Shown: positions 22,200-32,954 of the stretch, piece by piece | Numbering within the stretch: the first letter of the stretch is position 1 | Layout of the letters: each line of letters opens with the position of its first letter | Assembly: GCA_030762895.1 (NCBI GenBank) | Contig: CM061062.1 | Coordinates: 236,765,379-236,829,378 of the forward strand | Source of the DNA: Sophora flavescens | Lineage: Eukaryota > Streptophyta > Magnoliopsida > Fabales > Fabaceae | Direction of reading: 5' to 3' | DNA: 64,000 nucleotides | Made by a program: the position numbers and the translations under genes | Notes under the pieces: model-generated | What the model was told of the DNA's origin: nothing | Seen by the model: only the letters and a program-made list of their open reading frames with translations | The model's database searches: none

Positions 22200-22745
22200 C
22201 TAATTGCTAGAGGCAGAAGGGACGTCACCAAAGAGATTGAACTCCTGCACCTCCCTCAAGTTCAACCATGGCTTCTCCAAGACCTTCGTTTCATAAACCT
22301 TTTCCTTCCCACCATCTCTTGCCTCCAAAGTGATATAGTACAGGGTACCAGAAACCACCTACTGCTTTGCACTTACCACTTTCACAAATTCCAGAACTGC
22401 ATTCCGCATAAGCATCACACCAATCCAATTAAAGGGAAGGAAAAAACAAGAAAGAAAGAGGAAATTATTACAAATAAAATTGTAACCCCTTACATATAGA
22501 ACAAGAACCCCACCATGCTATTACAACTACAAGCAGAATAAAAAATATCAAATTAACATAAAGCAGGAAACTTTAAGTAGCAGAATTCACTTTCTTCCCT
22601 TAATTTTCTCATGAAAAAAAATATCAATGAAGAATAAAATCAAGTAGACAACATAAATAAATAAAAACCTCTTTTTTGTTGAGCTCTTGAACAGCAAAGC
22701 GAGCAAGATTCTCGATCTAGACCCTGTTCTGGCTTCCTTCCACCT
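22200..22745 (-). pseudogene. Captured phytocystatin (cysteine protease inhibitor) fragment
   Basis: Two exons on the minus strand. Exon A (22745-22669) encodes VEGSQNRV-stop-IENLARFAVQELNKKE, with the plant-cystatin LARFAV helix signature, ending at a GT. Exon B (22403-22200) encodes NAVLEFVKVVSAK, then VVSGTLYYITLEARDGG, KPWLNLREVQEFNLFG and a stop, matching the second half of a cystatin including the PW loop. Cystatins block papain-like proteases. Breaks: a TAG in exon A, a TAG at 22359-22361 exactly at the Q of the Q-x-V-x-G inhibitory loop, and a GG instead of AG acceptor before exon B. The N-terminal Gly region is not recognised. It lies inside CACTA-2, hence a captured host gene piece. 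Confidence 0.8.
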
Positions 22746-22799
22746 CGATCACGTAACAAAAAATTTGATACGGAGGTGGCTTTGCTCAGTGGCGGTGTC

Positions 22800-22978
22800 G
22801 GTTACCTCTTCCCCAAAACCCAACCTCCTTCGAGCCGAAAACAGGTAGAGCACAGCGGAGGCAGAGGGCACAACACAGCGATGGTGGAGGTTACCTCTTC
22901 CCCAAAACCCAACCTCTTTCATGCTGAATGCAGGTCGAGTGCAGCGGAGGCAGAGGGCACAACACAGCGGAGGGTGAA
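22800..22978. repeat. 89-bp tandem duplication, CACTA-2 right arm
   Basis: GTTACCTCTTCCCCAAAACC occurs at 22801 and again at 22890. The two units are followed by similar GCAGCGGAGGCAGAGGGCAC-type ends. This stretch (22740-23100) is more GC-rich than its surroundings and adjoins the cystatin exon, so it could be part of the captured gene's 5' region or CACTA subterminal sequence. Confidence 0.65.
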
Positions 22979-23219
22979 AGCACCTATTCCAGAGGCAGAA
23001 CGAAGTGAGTGAAAGCCACAACTCTAAGAAAGGATGCAGGGCGAGCACAACGGCCGGAGGTGACGGAGCGTAGCGACAAACAACTCTGAGAGAAGCCAGA
23101 AATGTTTGCTATACGTGGGGTGTTAGGGTAAAACGCACAACAACTGAGAAGGATCAAAACAAATACGCACGCGGGATAGGACGAAAATATTTGCGGGAAG
23201 TTATAAAAGTTGAAGAGAT

Positions 23220-23580
23220 AGTGTTTCAGATAACAAGTGCTATCTTATCTGTATGTTTTGATAGCGTGTCTTTTAATAAATGCTATTTAAGATCTATATG
23301 CTATTTATAAAATCAGCAAAGGTAATCACTTAAGATAGCGTTTCCGCCTTTAAACGCTATCTAAAGCTTATATTTTAATAAAAAAATTTTAAACAAATGC
23401 TATAAAAAGTTGATTTATTTTATTTATTTATTTCAAATTAGAAAAGATAGCGCTTCAACATAAAAACGCTATCTTAGGTGTACTCTTTAATAGCACTTGT
23501 TTTAGGAAACGTTATTAAAAGGTCACAATCATTTTTAATAGCAGTTCCACTCTACAAACACTATTAAATAACTATTATTA
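23220..23580. repeat. Right subterminal palindromes of CACTA-2
   Basis: Degenerate copies of GATAGCG...CGCTATC and TTTAATAGC...GCTATTAAA. Same motif family as the left end, with more decay. Confidence 0.75.
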
Positions 23581-23601
23581 TAAGTCATTTATGTTGCAGT
23601 G

Positions 23602-23624
23602 TCTTTACACTCACTATTAACATT
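23602..23624 (-). repeat. Possible 5' tip of copia-1 LTR
   Basis: The minus strand begins TGTTAATAGTGAGTGTAA and would join the LTR sequence ending at 6999 if CACTA-2 were absent. Short, so tentative. Confidence 0.35.
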
Positions 23625-24214
23625 CCTTTTTAATATGAAACTTCTTTACTCCCATTAAAAATTAAACACCTCAAGGATGACGTATTAGATGCACACTATT
23701 ATCAGGATTTCTCAAAAGTGTAATGCTATATCAATTTATGAAAAGTCGAAGCATTATCAGCCTCAGTGGGATCTGAATCAGGCGTCAGCTACTTACTATA
23801 TTTTTTTCTTATATCTGAAATATTAACTTCATGTCTTCATTATAGTTGCTTCAGAACTCGAAAAGACATAATAAGTAAGGTGTGGTGGATTCAAAATTAG
23901 GCATCACCTATTATTGAAATAGAAAGTTAAATAAATTTTCATCGCAGCACCCATGTTTTTCCTTTAGTTTTTTATAACTTAAGCTGTTCATCTTTTCAAT
24001 TCAAAATCTTTAAAAAAAGTTCTTAAATAACTCCATCAGTAACCCAACATCCTTACATTTCATCAATAATTTATTTATTATCCTTAATTCCGTATTTTTT
24101 TATTTAAAAAAGTACAAATGTCCCACACAGCAAGTTAGGAAGCGGTGCTTCGCTTCTATAGAAGCACCAATGCTTCATAAGCATTTTTCTAAAATTTGCT
24201 CCAATCCTAGGTGC
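23625..24214. other. Intergenic, downstream of the transporter gene
   Basis: AT-rich sequence without ORFs. A small hairpin-rich patch (about 24135-24185, GAAGC/GCTTC repeats) could be the end of a small transposon. No gene seen. Confidence 0.4.
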
Positions 24215-24594
24215 TTAGAGCATCTCTAATACTCATTATATAAGCAACTCACTTTATCTCTTTAAGTGGGTCACCTCAATTTTAAGTAACCCAATCAATT
24301 TTCACTTCAATGTGAGTTTCTATCAATAAGTTGCTTAACTCACAAATATTTTCCCTCTCTCTTCAATATTTCATATTCTCTCTCCTACATTTACACACAC
24401 AAATGTTAAGCATCCCATAAGAAATGATTGTTTATATAAGCAACTCTCTCCAATTTTAAGTAACCAAAAATCCTATGTGGCACATCAAAATAATATTTTA
24501 TTATTAAGCAACTCCGATTGATGATGCTCTTATAAGCATCACTTTATATAGTAAGCAAGATACTCGTTTTCCTTAGCTATTGGAGATGGCCTAA
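24215..24594. mobile_element. Probable MITE
   Basis: The ends are inverted repeats: TTAGAGCATCTCTAATACTC at the left and, read inward from the right, TTAGGCCATCTCCAATAGCT. About 380 bp, AT-rich, non-coding, lying near a gene as is usual for miniature elements. I cannot define a clear target duplication, so the superfamily is uncertain. Confidence 0.5.
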
Positions 24595-24887
24595 CGATGC
24601 CTACAAGCATGAAAAAAAAGATAGAGATAGGCATGAAAAAAGAGATAGAGAGATAAACTTTATGATTCTCTCTCCTAATCTAATTAGTTTGAAGATCTTA
24701 CAAAATTATATATAGCTTGGATACAAACAAGACTCTTTTTTCAACAAAGTTGATTAAAAGGCAAGGATAATATGCTGAAAAGGGGAAGATGGTGGATGGA
24801 AATATGAAGGAAAAATGATTCATATTTCAGATTGCTTAAGCCTTTGTTTCTTGGTTAGCTTTCATAGGAGGCTCAGGGATTTGAATG
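24595..24887. other. 3' flank of the transporter gene
   Basis: Likely contains the 3' UTR and polyadenylation region of the minus-strand WAT1-related gene; no single signal stands out. Confidence 0.4.
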
Positions 24888-26071
24888 CTAATTAATAACT
24901 ACTGAAGAGAGCTTGTTGGCTTCTTCTGCTTTATGATCTAACTTTGCTTCAGTGAATTGATCAGTGGAATCAATCATTGTCCCTGGATTTCCATCTACCT
25001 GAGCACACTTTACAGGCAAGGGTATATCCTCTGCCACTTTGTTGTCCACTTGTTCTTTGTGCTTTCCCCATAGAACAGAGTATAAGCCTATAACAATCAA
25101 GATGGCACCAATCACTCTGCACCCACAAGGCTTCTCCAGTTAGGTTGAGAACTTGAAATATATAAATTAGAAAATTAAAGAAACTTCTATTGCTTTGATT
25201 TTTATAAAAAAAATACAACTATTATCATTAAAATATATTTATTGTGATAAAATATGATTGGTTAATAGTAATAATTCTATATTAAAATGTAATGACGCTG
25301 AAAAGTAGTTATTTTTTTGGGTACCTCGTATATTTTTTAATAAATTCTATTTTTTTGTATACTTTGAATTTTCACTACATTCAACACATATATATATATG
25401 TATTAAAATTGGAAATGATATATAAGTGATGGAATTTTTTATTTCCAATATTCGCGCCACTAATAAAATGCAAGCCCCAATTTGTCTAGGCAAGGATCCA
25501 TTCTATAGTCAGTGCAGTGCATGCTACCAAACAGGGGTGTTCAAAAAATGTTAACCATATCAAGTTGTTTAATTCCTTCTTTTTATGGATTTAATTGATA
25601 TGTATTATTATTGTAAAAATATTTTATACCGTTAATCAATCATAAATTATCACGTCAATTAAAAATATTCGACTCTTATCATACGTAGCATAATTTGTGA
25701 TTGATTGTCATTATAAAAAACTTTGCAAAAACGATGTTCTAAAATTAAACTTTTTTTTTTGTTTAATTTTATTATAAAAAAGAAATTGTATTGTTTAATA
25801 TTCATAGTTGGCAATTCAACATGCAAGGAGGGGAAGGAGCAATGATAATAGAAATTTACCCTCCAAGATAAATCTGTTCAGCAAGGATAAAGGAGCCCAT
25901 GATGGCTACAATGATCATCATTAAAGGGCTAAATGCAGTTGCAAAGACAGGTCCTTTCTTCCTAATCACCAACCCTTGTACGTAGTATGATATGCTTGAT
26001 GTAACAATCCCCTAGATACAAAAATTAAAATCATCATATTGCTAATACCATATTGCTAATACATTATTATA

Positions 26072-26145
<74 letters not shown>

Positions 26146-27960
26146 ATCACGCGCTATAAATTGGGGATGGAAGGAGAATGTAAGTTCTTATTCTTACAGC
26201 ATAGGCAGCGGCAAGTAAGTTCATATCCCAGCCAATTGTCCACGCAGAAGGCTTGTGCTCCATGACAAAAGTAACAGCAATAGCTTGAAGTGTGCCAATG
26301 AAGCAGATAAGCGATGTGAGGCTTAGCTGATGATTCTTGTATGTCTCTATGGTTTTGGCCTGCCCAATAACATGAAACACAAATGTTTATTACATATGGC
26401 AACAATTTTATATTACAGTTGCAATCGCGGTTGCATTATGGTTGTTACGGCTTGATGTGCCCAATTACGATCAATGCTGTCCACAATTAAGGCCTAATGC
26501 GGCTACGACAATCACTGCAACCAAGATGTTGCGGCCATATCACATGCAGTGATTTAAATAAAGGTTTGCAACCGTAATTGAGCTGCAACATTTTGGTTTT
26601 GGAGATCTTTAAAATGGAAACATGACTGCAATCGTAGCGATATCGGCACAGTTACAGTAAACGCATAGTAATCGCAATCACGACCATAACCGTAATTTAA
26701 AACATTAATTTCATGGTATGGGTCGCACTACGTCATGCTGACCACATTTTGAAACACTGCATATGAAACTCTCTCACTTGAGAAAGAGAGAGCACCAAAA
26801 ACCTACCAAATTAAAATTTGTTTCATGAGGTCTTACTTGTAAAACAAAGAGGGAGGCCCAGGCAAAGGTGGCCATGGTAAGGAAGATGGAGCCTATGAAC
26901 CAATCTCTATCTGAGGATCTTGTGGTATTTGTTGCATTGGTTTTACTATGAGGTGCATGTTTATTAGTCCACACCATCTCCACAATAGGCCCTTTGTACA
27001 AGGTCATCAACATGGCCCCAGCCACCGTCACTATGGTTCCCAGCACCTTTGCTTGGCATCTCACCTTCTTCATGTTGATCTTCTCCATCCTTTTCATATG
27101 ATCCACCCATAACAGAGCACAATCAACAATTCTTAGAGAAAATTAAGGAAAAACCCTTTGAAAACAAAAAATGATCTTTTAGGTTGATCTTAATTTACCG
27201 GCATATAACTGCCATCACAAAAGTCATGGCAGGAAGAATGTTGCTCATTGCACATGAGAAGGTTGGGGATGTGAGTTTCAGCCCAGCGTAGTAGAAATTT
27301 TGATCAATCACAGGCCTGTTAAGTTAGGCCAGTACAATAGTCAGATTGATGTAAGCAACTTATGTTTTGTATATTCACCATGCTATACCAGAAATAGACG
27401 AAGATTTGATGTCCCATTTTGATGTATCATATTTTGTCACCATCAATATGTTATCATATACTCAATTTATGTGATAATATATTATTAGTACGATAAGATA
27501 TGTATATCAAAATGGAATAATGGATCTTCATTCAAATATTATTAGTGCATTAAACTAGGGGACTAACCCAAGCATAGCTAGGATGAAAATTTGCATGAAA
27601 ATCGAGAATGTTATCTTTGGTTGACCTTTCCTGAAAATTGAAAACATGAATTAGCATTAACATACGAAGCATTAATATATGCGTCAATAAAACATAAACT
27701 TCCTATGTTCAACTCATCAGGTCATGCATGTTTGTTTGTTATATGAACCTTTCAAAAATGAAGGCGAATGGAGCGATGACAGCAGTTGCAAAAGCGTGAC
27801 GGTAAACCACTAGTACATAGTGGCTCATGCCTCGATTGAGGGAAACCTTAGTGATAATGTTCATGCCTGCATAGCCAAACTGTAAAGCGATCATGGCAAA
27901 GTAATAGGGTTTAGAGTTGTCAAGGAAGTTGGCACAACATCTAAGCTTTTCAGTGGCCAT
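24888..27960 (-). CDS. WAT1-related / nodulin MtN21-like EamA transporter, 7 exons
   Basis: Exons: 27749-27960, 27568-27630, 27199-27315, 26837-27089, 26198-26359, 25860-26011 and 24888-25116. All introns are GT-AG and all joins keep frame. The total is 1188 bp, or 395 residues, a normal length for this family. It starts MATEKLRCCANFLDNSKPYY. An N-terminal EamA repeat (residues ~15-140) has ALQFGYAGMNIITK, YRHAFATAVIAPFAF and PVIDQNFYYAGLKLTSPTF. The loop KVLGTIVTVAGAMLMTLYKG follows, then a second EamA repeat (~185-335) with SYYVQGLVIRKKGPVF, FSPLMMIIVAIMGS, ILAEQIYLGG and GLYSVLWGK. About ten membrane helices are expected. Family members (WAT1, UMAMITs) move amino acids or auxin-related solutes across plasma or vacuolar membranes; the substrate here is unknown. 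No disabling change was seen. It is the only intact host gene in the window. Confidence 0.92.
26076..26143. repeat. (AT)n microsatellite, 68 bp, in intron 5 of the transporter gene
   Basis: An uninterrupted run of alternating A and T between exons 6 (ends 26011) and 5 (starts 26198). Likely length-variable. Confidence 0.95.
26360..26836. other. Intron 4 of the transporter gene
   Basis: 477 bp, rich in CAATCGCGG/CCGTAAT-like mixed repeats (about 26410-26760) unlike the other introns. This may be an old, unrecognised mobile-element remnant. No ORF. Confidence 0.45.
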
Positions 27961-29452
27961 AATTTCTAATATTATGCTTTGGGGAATTACAAAGTCGTGA
28001 AATTTGGGAAGAACTAATTTCTTCCTAGGAAAAGGGATTGGAAGCCTCCTACTATTTATACCAAACCTGGTATCAATTGTCTACGTCATGTTCATTGATA
28101 AGTTTACACGGCTACATTCTAAATGAAGATTCCCTTTCTCATTTTCTTGTAGGACATCACATTTTCTAACTTTATAATATTATATGAAATTTTAACTCAC
28201 GTGTCAAAATATTATTAATACAAACAAGATGTGATATAAAAAATAAAACGAGACAACGGATTTTCATTCCGTGGTGTCTCTCTTTGTTAAGTGTGTGTCT
28301 AGTGGGATGGGTGGGGCAGGCTTAGGAATCACTTTCGCGGGGGCAGATCGACAACGCATATATGGGTGCTCTCCCGTTAGAAACTTAAACAAAATAAACA
28401 AATATTATAATAATGGAATAAAAAAGAGATGAACATTTAATATGCTTTGTAAAAGAATATTCCCTCCCATCCAATATATAAATAAGTAAAAAAATTCTAA
28501 GGTTTTTGGTTTAACATGAATATATAAGCAAATTTTATTTTCTAATTACTCATTTAATGACATTATTCCTAAAATATCATTTATTTAATACAAATTACAA
28601 TGACTCATTTAATGAAAATTGAAGTTTTAAACGAAGGATGATTTAAGTAACAAACCTAATTTTTTTACAAGGTTCAATAAGATTAATTAACCACCTTAAT
28701 ATATGTGTTCCATTAATTTTATCGGAAGGAGTAGCATTTTAAAAGAACAAACTAACTTCATTTGCAAATAAGTATTATTTACAAGAATAATTTTCTATCA
28801 TAATAATTTATTTATTTTTTTGGAAAGCTTTTCTATCATAATATATCAAATGGAATCTGAACATTTGCTTTCTTATTCTTCTCATATTTCAAATTTTAAG
28901 TTAATCAATCAATCTTTATCGATCCTCTTCTATCCATTATTTGTAAGCATTCTGACAAATCTAGTGCGGGTTCCCCTGTAATAATAAACATATAAGTAAC
29001 CAATACTTGATACTGCTTTTGAAAAATAAGATGATTCGAACAATAAAATTTGCGAACTTATATCTAGAAGATAATATGATTATGGCGACTAAAGTTGCTC
29101 CTCTTTTTAGATAACTGTGGTGTGATGATCATAAAGGAGTTTTTTTTTTTTTTGGTTTTGGAGTAATTTAATTTTGTAATGATCCCTCATACCCCTTATA
29201 ATATACATTTTTGCTTATAAAAAAAGTTTGTAATGATCCCAAATCAAGATTAGCAACTCAATATGCACTATTAGCTAGATGAGAGAAAGATTAGAGAATT
29301 GATCACAGAAAAATTGAAATGACTCAATGATTCACACTGATTCTGAAATATACATTATGAAATTTAACATCAAGGATGATTACTTGCTGCAATAGTCTGA
29401 ACTTTATTATATACGATAACTACTCCTAAAATCATAACAGATATTCAACTAA
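27961..29452. other. Intergenic region upstream of the transporter gene
   Basis: AT-rich, including the putative promoter. A GC-richer patch at about 28295-28380 stands out. No ORF or repeat that I can name; the five bases before 29453 are ACTAA. Confidence 0.4.
28053..28060 (-). promoter_or_regulatory. Putative TATA box of the transporter gene
   Basis: The minus strand reads TATAAATA about 93 bp upstream of the ATG at 27960, a plausible distance given a short 5' UTR. Confidence 0.5.
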
Positions 29453-31193
29453 TGTAAGACTAAGCCCTCATTCATGTTTTGATGTATGACAAACAAAGTG
29501 TATTTTGCATAAGATTTTTAATTTTGACTACGTACTCATTTCGTGTTAAGTTGCATGCAAGATCACTCGTCCAACAAAGCAAAGCAAGATCACTCGTCCA
29601 ACAAAGCAAAACAAGCACTCGTCCAACACAGGGATTATATAAGCGCTCATCCAATGAAGTGAACCAAGAATGACGTCCAACAAAGTAAAAAAAAAAAAAA
29701 CTGACGACCAATGAAAGTAACAAAAGAGCTCGTCCACTGAAGTACAACAAAAGCGCATCCACTGAAATACAACAAAAGCACGTCCAGTGAAATACAACAA
29801 AAGTGCGTCCACTGAAGTACAAGAAGAAGAGCGCATCTACTGAAAGTAACAGAAGAGCTCGTCCGCTGACGTGGCACTTGGAGCTCGTCTACCAAAGTAA
29901 CAGAAGAGCTCGTCCGCTGACGTGGAACTTGGAGCTCGTCTACTGAAAGTAACAGAAGCACGCGTCTACTGAAGTAAAAAGGAGAGCTCGTCTACTAATA
30001 GTAGCAAAAGGAGCTCGTCTACTAATGATACGCTCTTTGGACTTGCTAAAGATCTTAATGAGAAGCTCCGTCCACTAACATGGCATATAAAGCTCGTCTA
30101 CCAGTTGGAGCCCGTCCAATTACCTTGTGTTAGCACTCGTCTACCAGTTGAAGCCCGTCCAATTACCTTGTGTTAGCACTCGTCTACCAGTTGAAGCACG
30201 TCCAATAACTTGTGTTAACACTCCTGTCTACTGACGTGGAAAAATGGACGCGGCTATTTGCTATTCTTTCAGATAGAAACGGATATTTTACTCTTCAATT
30301 AGACTTGGCTATCCTTTCAGATAGAAACGATTATTTTTCGAGAAGGACACAAACTCTACAAGAACCAACAGGATCTCATTTCAAGATCAAGAATCAAGAA
30401 AGCAGATTTTGTTAAATCAGATCCAAATCTGTTTTAAATGATCCCAACGGCTATAATTTGCCTTCTATATAAAGAGGGATCAAAGGAACACTTTTCAAAA
30501 ACACAACGAATAAACAACAACACAACTCATTCTAATTGTGAAACTACGAAAGATCCAAAAGTGCTTCATCTCTGAGAAAAGTGTGATATTAGTTATAACT
30601 TCAATTTGTATAATCAGACTTTTAGAGTCTTTCTTCTACTCAATTCTTTTCGTGAATTAGTGTGATTAAGAGAGGGTATCTCTTAGGCTTGAACAAGGAT
30701 AGAAGGGATCATTGAGTATAGAAAAGCAAATGTGCTTTTTGGTGAATTCTTGAGCAAGGAGGTTATCCTTGTGTTGCTGTAATTGGAATTTTGTAATTGC
30801 CGATTATAGTGGAGAAAACCACAGAGGTGTGGGACTAAATGTATGCTTACCAGAGGAGGTAGCCGAACTAGGATAAATCGGTTTGCGTGTTCTTCTCATC
30901 TCTAAACTCCATATACTTGTTATATGCACTTATGTGTTGTGAATGAGTTTTAAGAATACTTGTTAACTTGAATCTTTGATCTACAATCTGTGTTAAACTT
31001 GTTATTACTTCTTCTAATTCTTCTTAACATCATCACTTGTTCCATAACCTGATTCTTGGGAATTAAAATTGAGTGAAAACCAATTTTCTTTAAAGAAACA
31101 CTATTTTACTTTAAATTGTTGAAAAAAATTTCAATATCTCAATTCACCCCCACCCCCCCCCCCCCCCTCTTGAGATCGTAGCCACTACCAACA
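29453..31193 (+). repeat. 5' LTR of the SIRE-like element
   Basis: Starts TGTAAGACTAAG and ends CTACCAACA, with a 15-C run (31153-31167) close to the end. Contains a long array of CTCGTCCACTGAAGT-like units. TATATAAAG at about 30466-30475 followed by transcribed-looking sequence suggests the U3/R border. Confidence 0.8.
29560..30245 (+). repeat. Tandem GTCCACT array in SIRE-like LTR
   Basis: About two dozen degenerate copies of a ~28-35 bp unit built on GCTCGTCCACTGAAGT plus an AACAAAAGC-like spacer, in the presumptive U3. Related arrays occur in the two other copies of this LTR family in the window. Confidence 0.85.
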
Positions 31194-31194
31194 A

Positions 31195-31206
31195 TTGGCA
31201 TTAGGG
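31195..31206 (+). other. Degenerate primer-binding site of SIRE-like element
   Basis: TGGCATTAGGGC differs from the canonical TGGTATCAGAGC at three positions and lies two bases after the LTR end. Confidence 0.65.
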
Positions 31207-31261
31207 CTAAAACTCTTGTTACAGAGCTTAACAGCTTCAAGAGATAGCTACAAATGATATC

Positions 31262-32937
31262 ATGGGTGATGGGGCTTCACTCACTAGACCCCTGCCTTTA
31301 ATGGCTCCCAATACATGTATTGGAAAGAGATAATGCTTATCTTTCTTGAGACTGCAGGTTTAGATGTATTAGATGCTGTTGAAAGTGGTCCCTATGTTCC
31401 ATTTATTCTTGATGCTAAGGGAAATAAACAAACTAAACCAAAAGATGACTGGAATGATGATGATAAAAGAAGAATTGGTTATAATGCTAAGGCAAAAAAT
31501 ATTATAACAACTGCTTTGAATTATGGTGAGTTTTTCAGGGTCTCCAATTTCAAAACGGCAAAGCAAATGTGGGATACTCTTCAACTCACTCATGAAGGAA
31601 CCAACGATGTGAAAAGAGCAAGAATGAATGCACTAGTCCATGAATATGAACTCTTTTACATGAAGAATGGTGAAGAGATAGATGAACTGCAAAAGAGGTT
31701 TACACACATTGTGAACCAGCTAGAAGGACTCGAACATACAATCAGAGATGAGAAAAAGATTAACAAGATAATGAGATGTTTGAGTCGTGAATAGCAGCCA
31801 AAAATTACTGCAATTACTGAAGCAAAGGATCTAGACACCATGCAGATTGCTACTTTATTTGGCAAGTTGAAAGAACACGAATTGGAACTCAATAGATTGA
31901 AAAGTCATGAAGATAAGGAGAAAAAGAAGAAAGGACTCTCACTCAAGGCTCATATCTCCAAATAATCAATAGAAAGTGAAGATGAACACCTTGATGAAAG
32001 TGAAGAATCCGAAGAAGAAGACATTGGATTGCTTGTGAGGAAATTTAGAAGATTCATAAAAAAGAATAGAAACAAGAAGCAATTCAGCTTTCCTACCAAA
32101 AAGAACACGAACAAAGGTGAAAGCTCTTCCTCAACAATCAAATTCTTTGAATGTGGGAAGATTGGACACTACAAAAATGAATGTCCAAAGCTACAAAAGA
32201 AAGAAAAGTATGAGAAGAATGACAACAAAGAGAAGAAATGAAGAAAGCCTAGAAGAGCATACATAGCTTGGGAAGAAAATGATATGGATTCCACTAGTAG
32301 TGAATCTGAAAATAAAGAAGCCAACCTATGTCTCATGGCAAATCAACAAAGTGATAGTGAAACCGAGGTAAATGATTCTTCTCCTACCTTTGATGAGTTA
32401 CAAGATGCTTTTGATGAATTGCATGAAGAATATGTTAAAATTGGTAAACAACTTATATCTTCTAGGAAGATCATCGCAAAACAATATAGTGACTCTGCAT
32501 CTTTACAAATAAATCTTAAAGAACTAGAAGCTGAAAATTCAAAATTACTTACATCTAGTTCAATTTGCACCAAATGCACTACACTAGAAAAGGAAGTTGA
32601 AAAACTGAATACAACTCTATCTAAGTTTTCTTTGGGTAGAGATAACTTGAATGCCATATTAGGATAGCAAAAGGGTGTGTGTGACAAAGCTGGAATTGGA
32701 TATAAGCCAATGGTACATGAAAAATCTTTTAAGAAGCTTTTTGTTGCACCTATTTTCTCAACGAGTCCTTTTGTTAAATGCTATTATTATCTAAAGAAAG
32801 GTCATACAGCTGCTACTTGTAGACTTAGAAAGAACACTTATGTTGGCATTGAACAAATTTGGGTTCCAAAAGGAACTTATGTTGCTACTAACACCAAAGG
32901 ACCCAACCAGATTTGGGTACCTAAAGGAAAAGTATAA
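31262..32937 (+). pseudogene. SIRE-like gag
   Basis: Starts around ATGGGTGATGGGGC (31262), changes frame near 31295, then runs YWKEIMLIFLETAGLDVLD, the plant copia gag domain. There is a zinc-knuckle region at about 32145-32190 in which the first Cys is Phe (FFECGKIGHYKNEC). A coiled-coil segment (32380-32660) and a C-terminal motif IWVPKG in two copies (32857-32931) follow. In-frame stops at 31792, about 31962, 32239 and 32665 break it. Confidence 0.8.
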
Positions 32938-32954
32938 AAAAATCTGTTTTGTAG

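Larger units (their letters stand above)
7000..23601 (-). mobile_element. CACTA-2, large CACTA transposon with TNP2 relic
   Basis: The left end is CACTACAACAGAAAAGGC and the right end, read inward, is CACTGCAACATAAATGAC, so the terminal repeats have diverged slightly. The flanking triplets are CCT and TCT, an imperfect 3-bp target duplication. Both ends carry TTTAGATAGCG/CGCTATCTAAA palindromes. The interior encodes, on the minus strand, a TNP2 transposase (broken), a Ulp1-like C-terminal relic and a cystatin fragment. It contains the Athila-like element 11250-21411. Without that insert CACTA-2 is about 6.4 kb. Confidence 0.85.

Noticed and set aside
24135..24185. Hairpin-rich GAAGC/GCTTC patch as a possible second MITE
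   Set aside because: Only one end is visible and no target duplication can be defined.
29472..29961. Minus-strand ORFs rich in W, T, S and F
   Set aside because: Translations of the LTR tandem array at 29560-30245; no independent evidence of coding.
29560..30245. Regularly spaced repeats resembling a CRISPR array
   Set aside because: Units are degenerate with repeated, not unique, spacers, lie in an LTR and the DNA is a plant genome; LTR tandem array.
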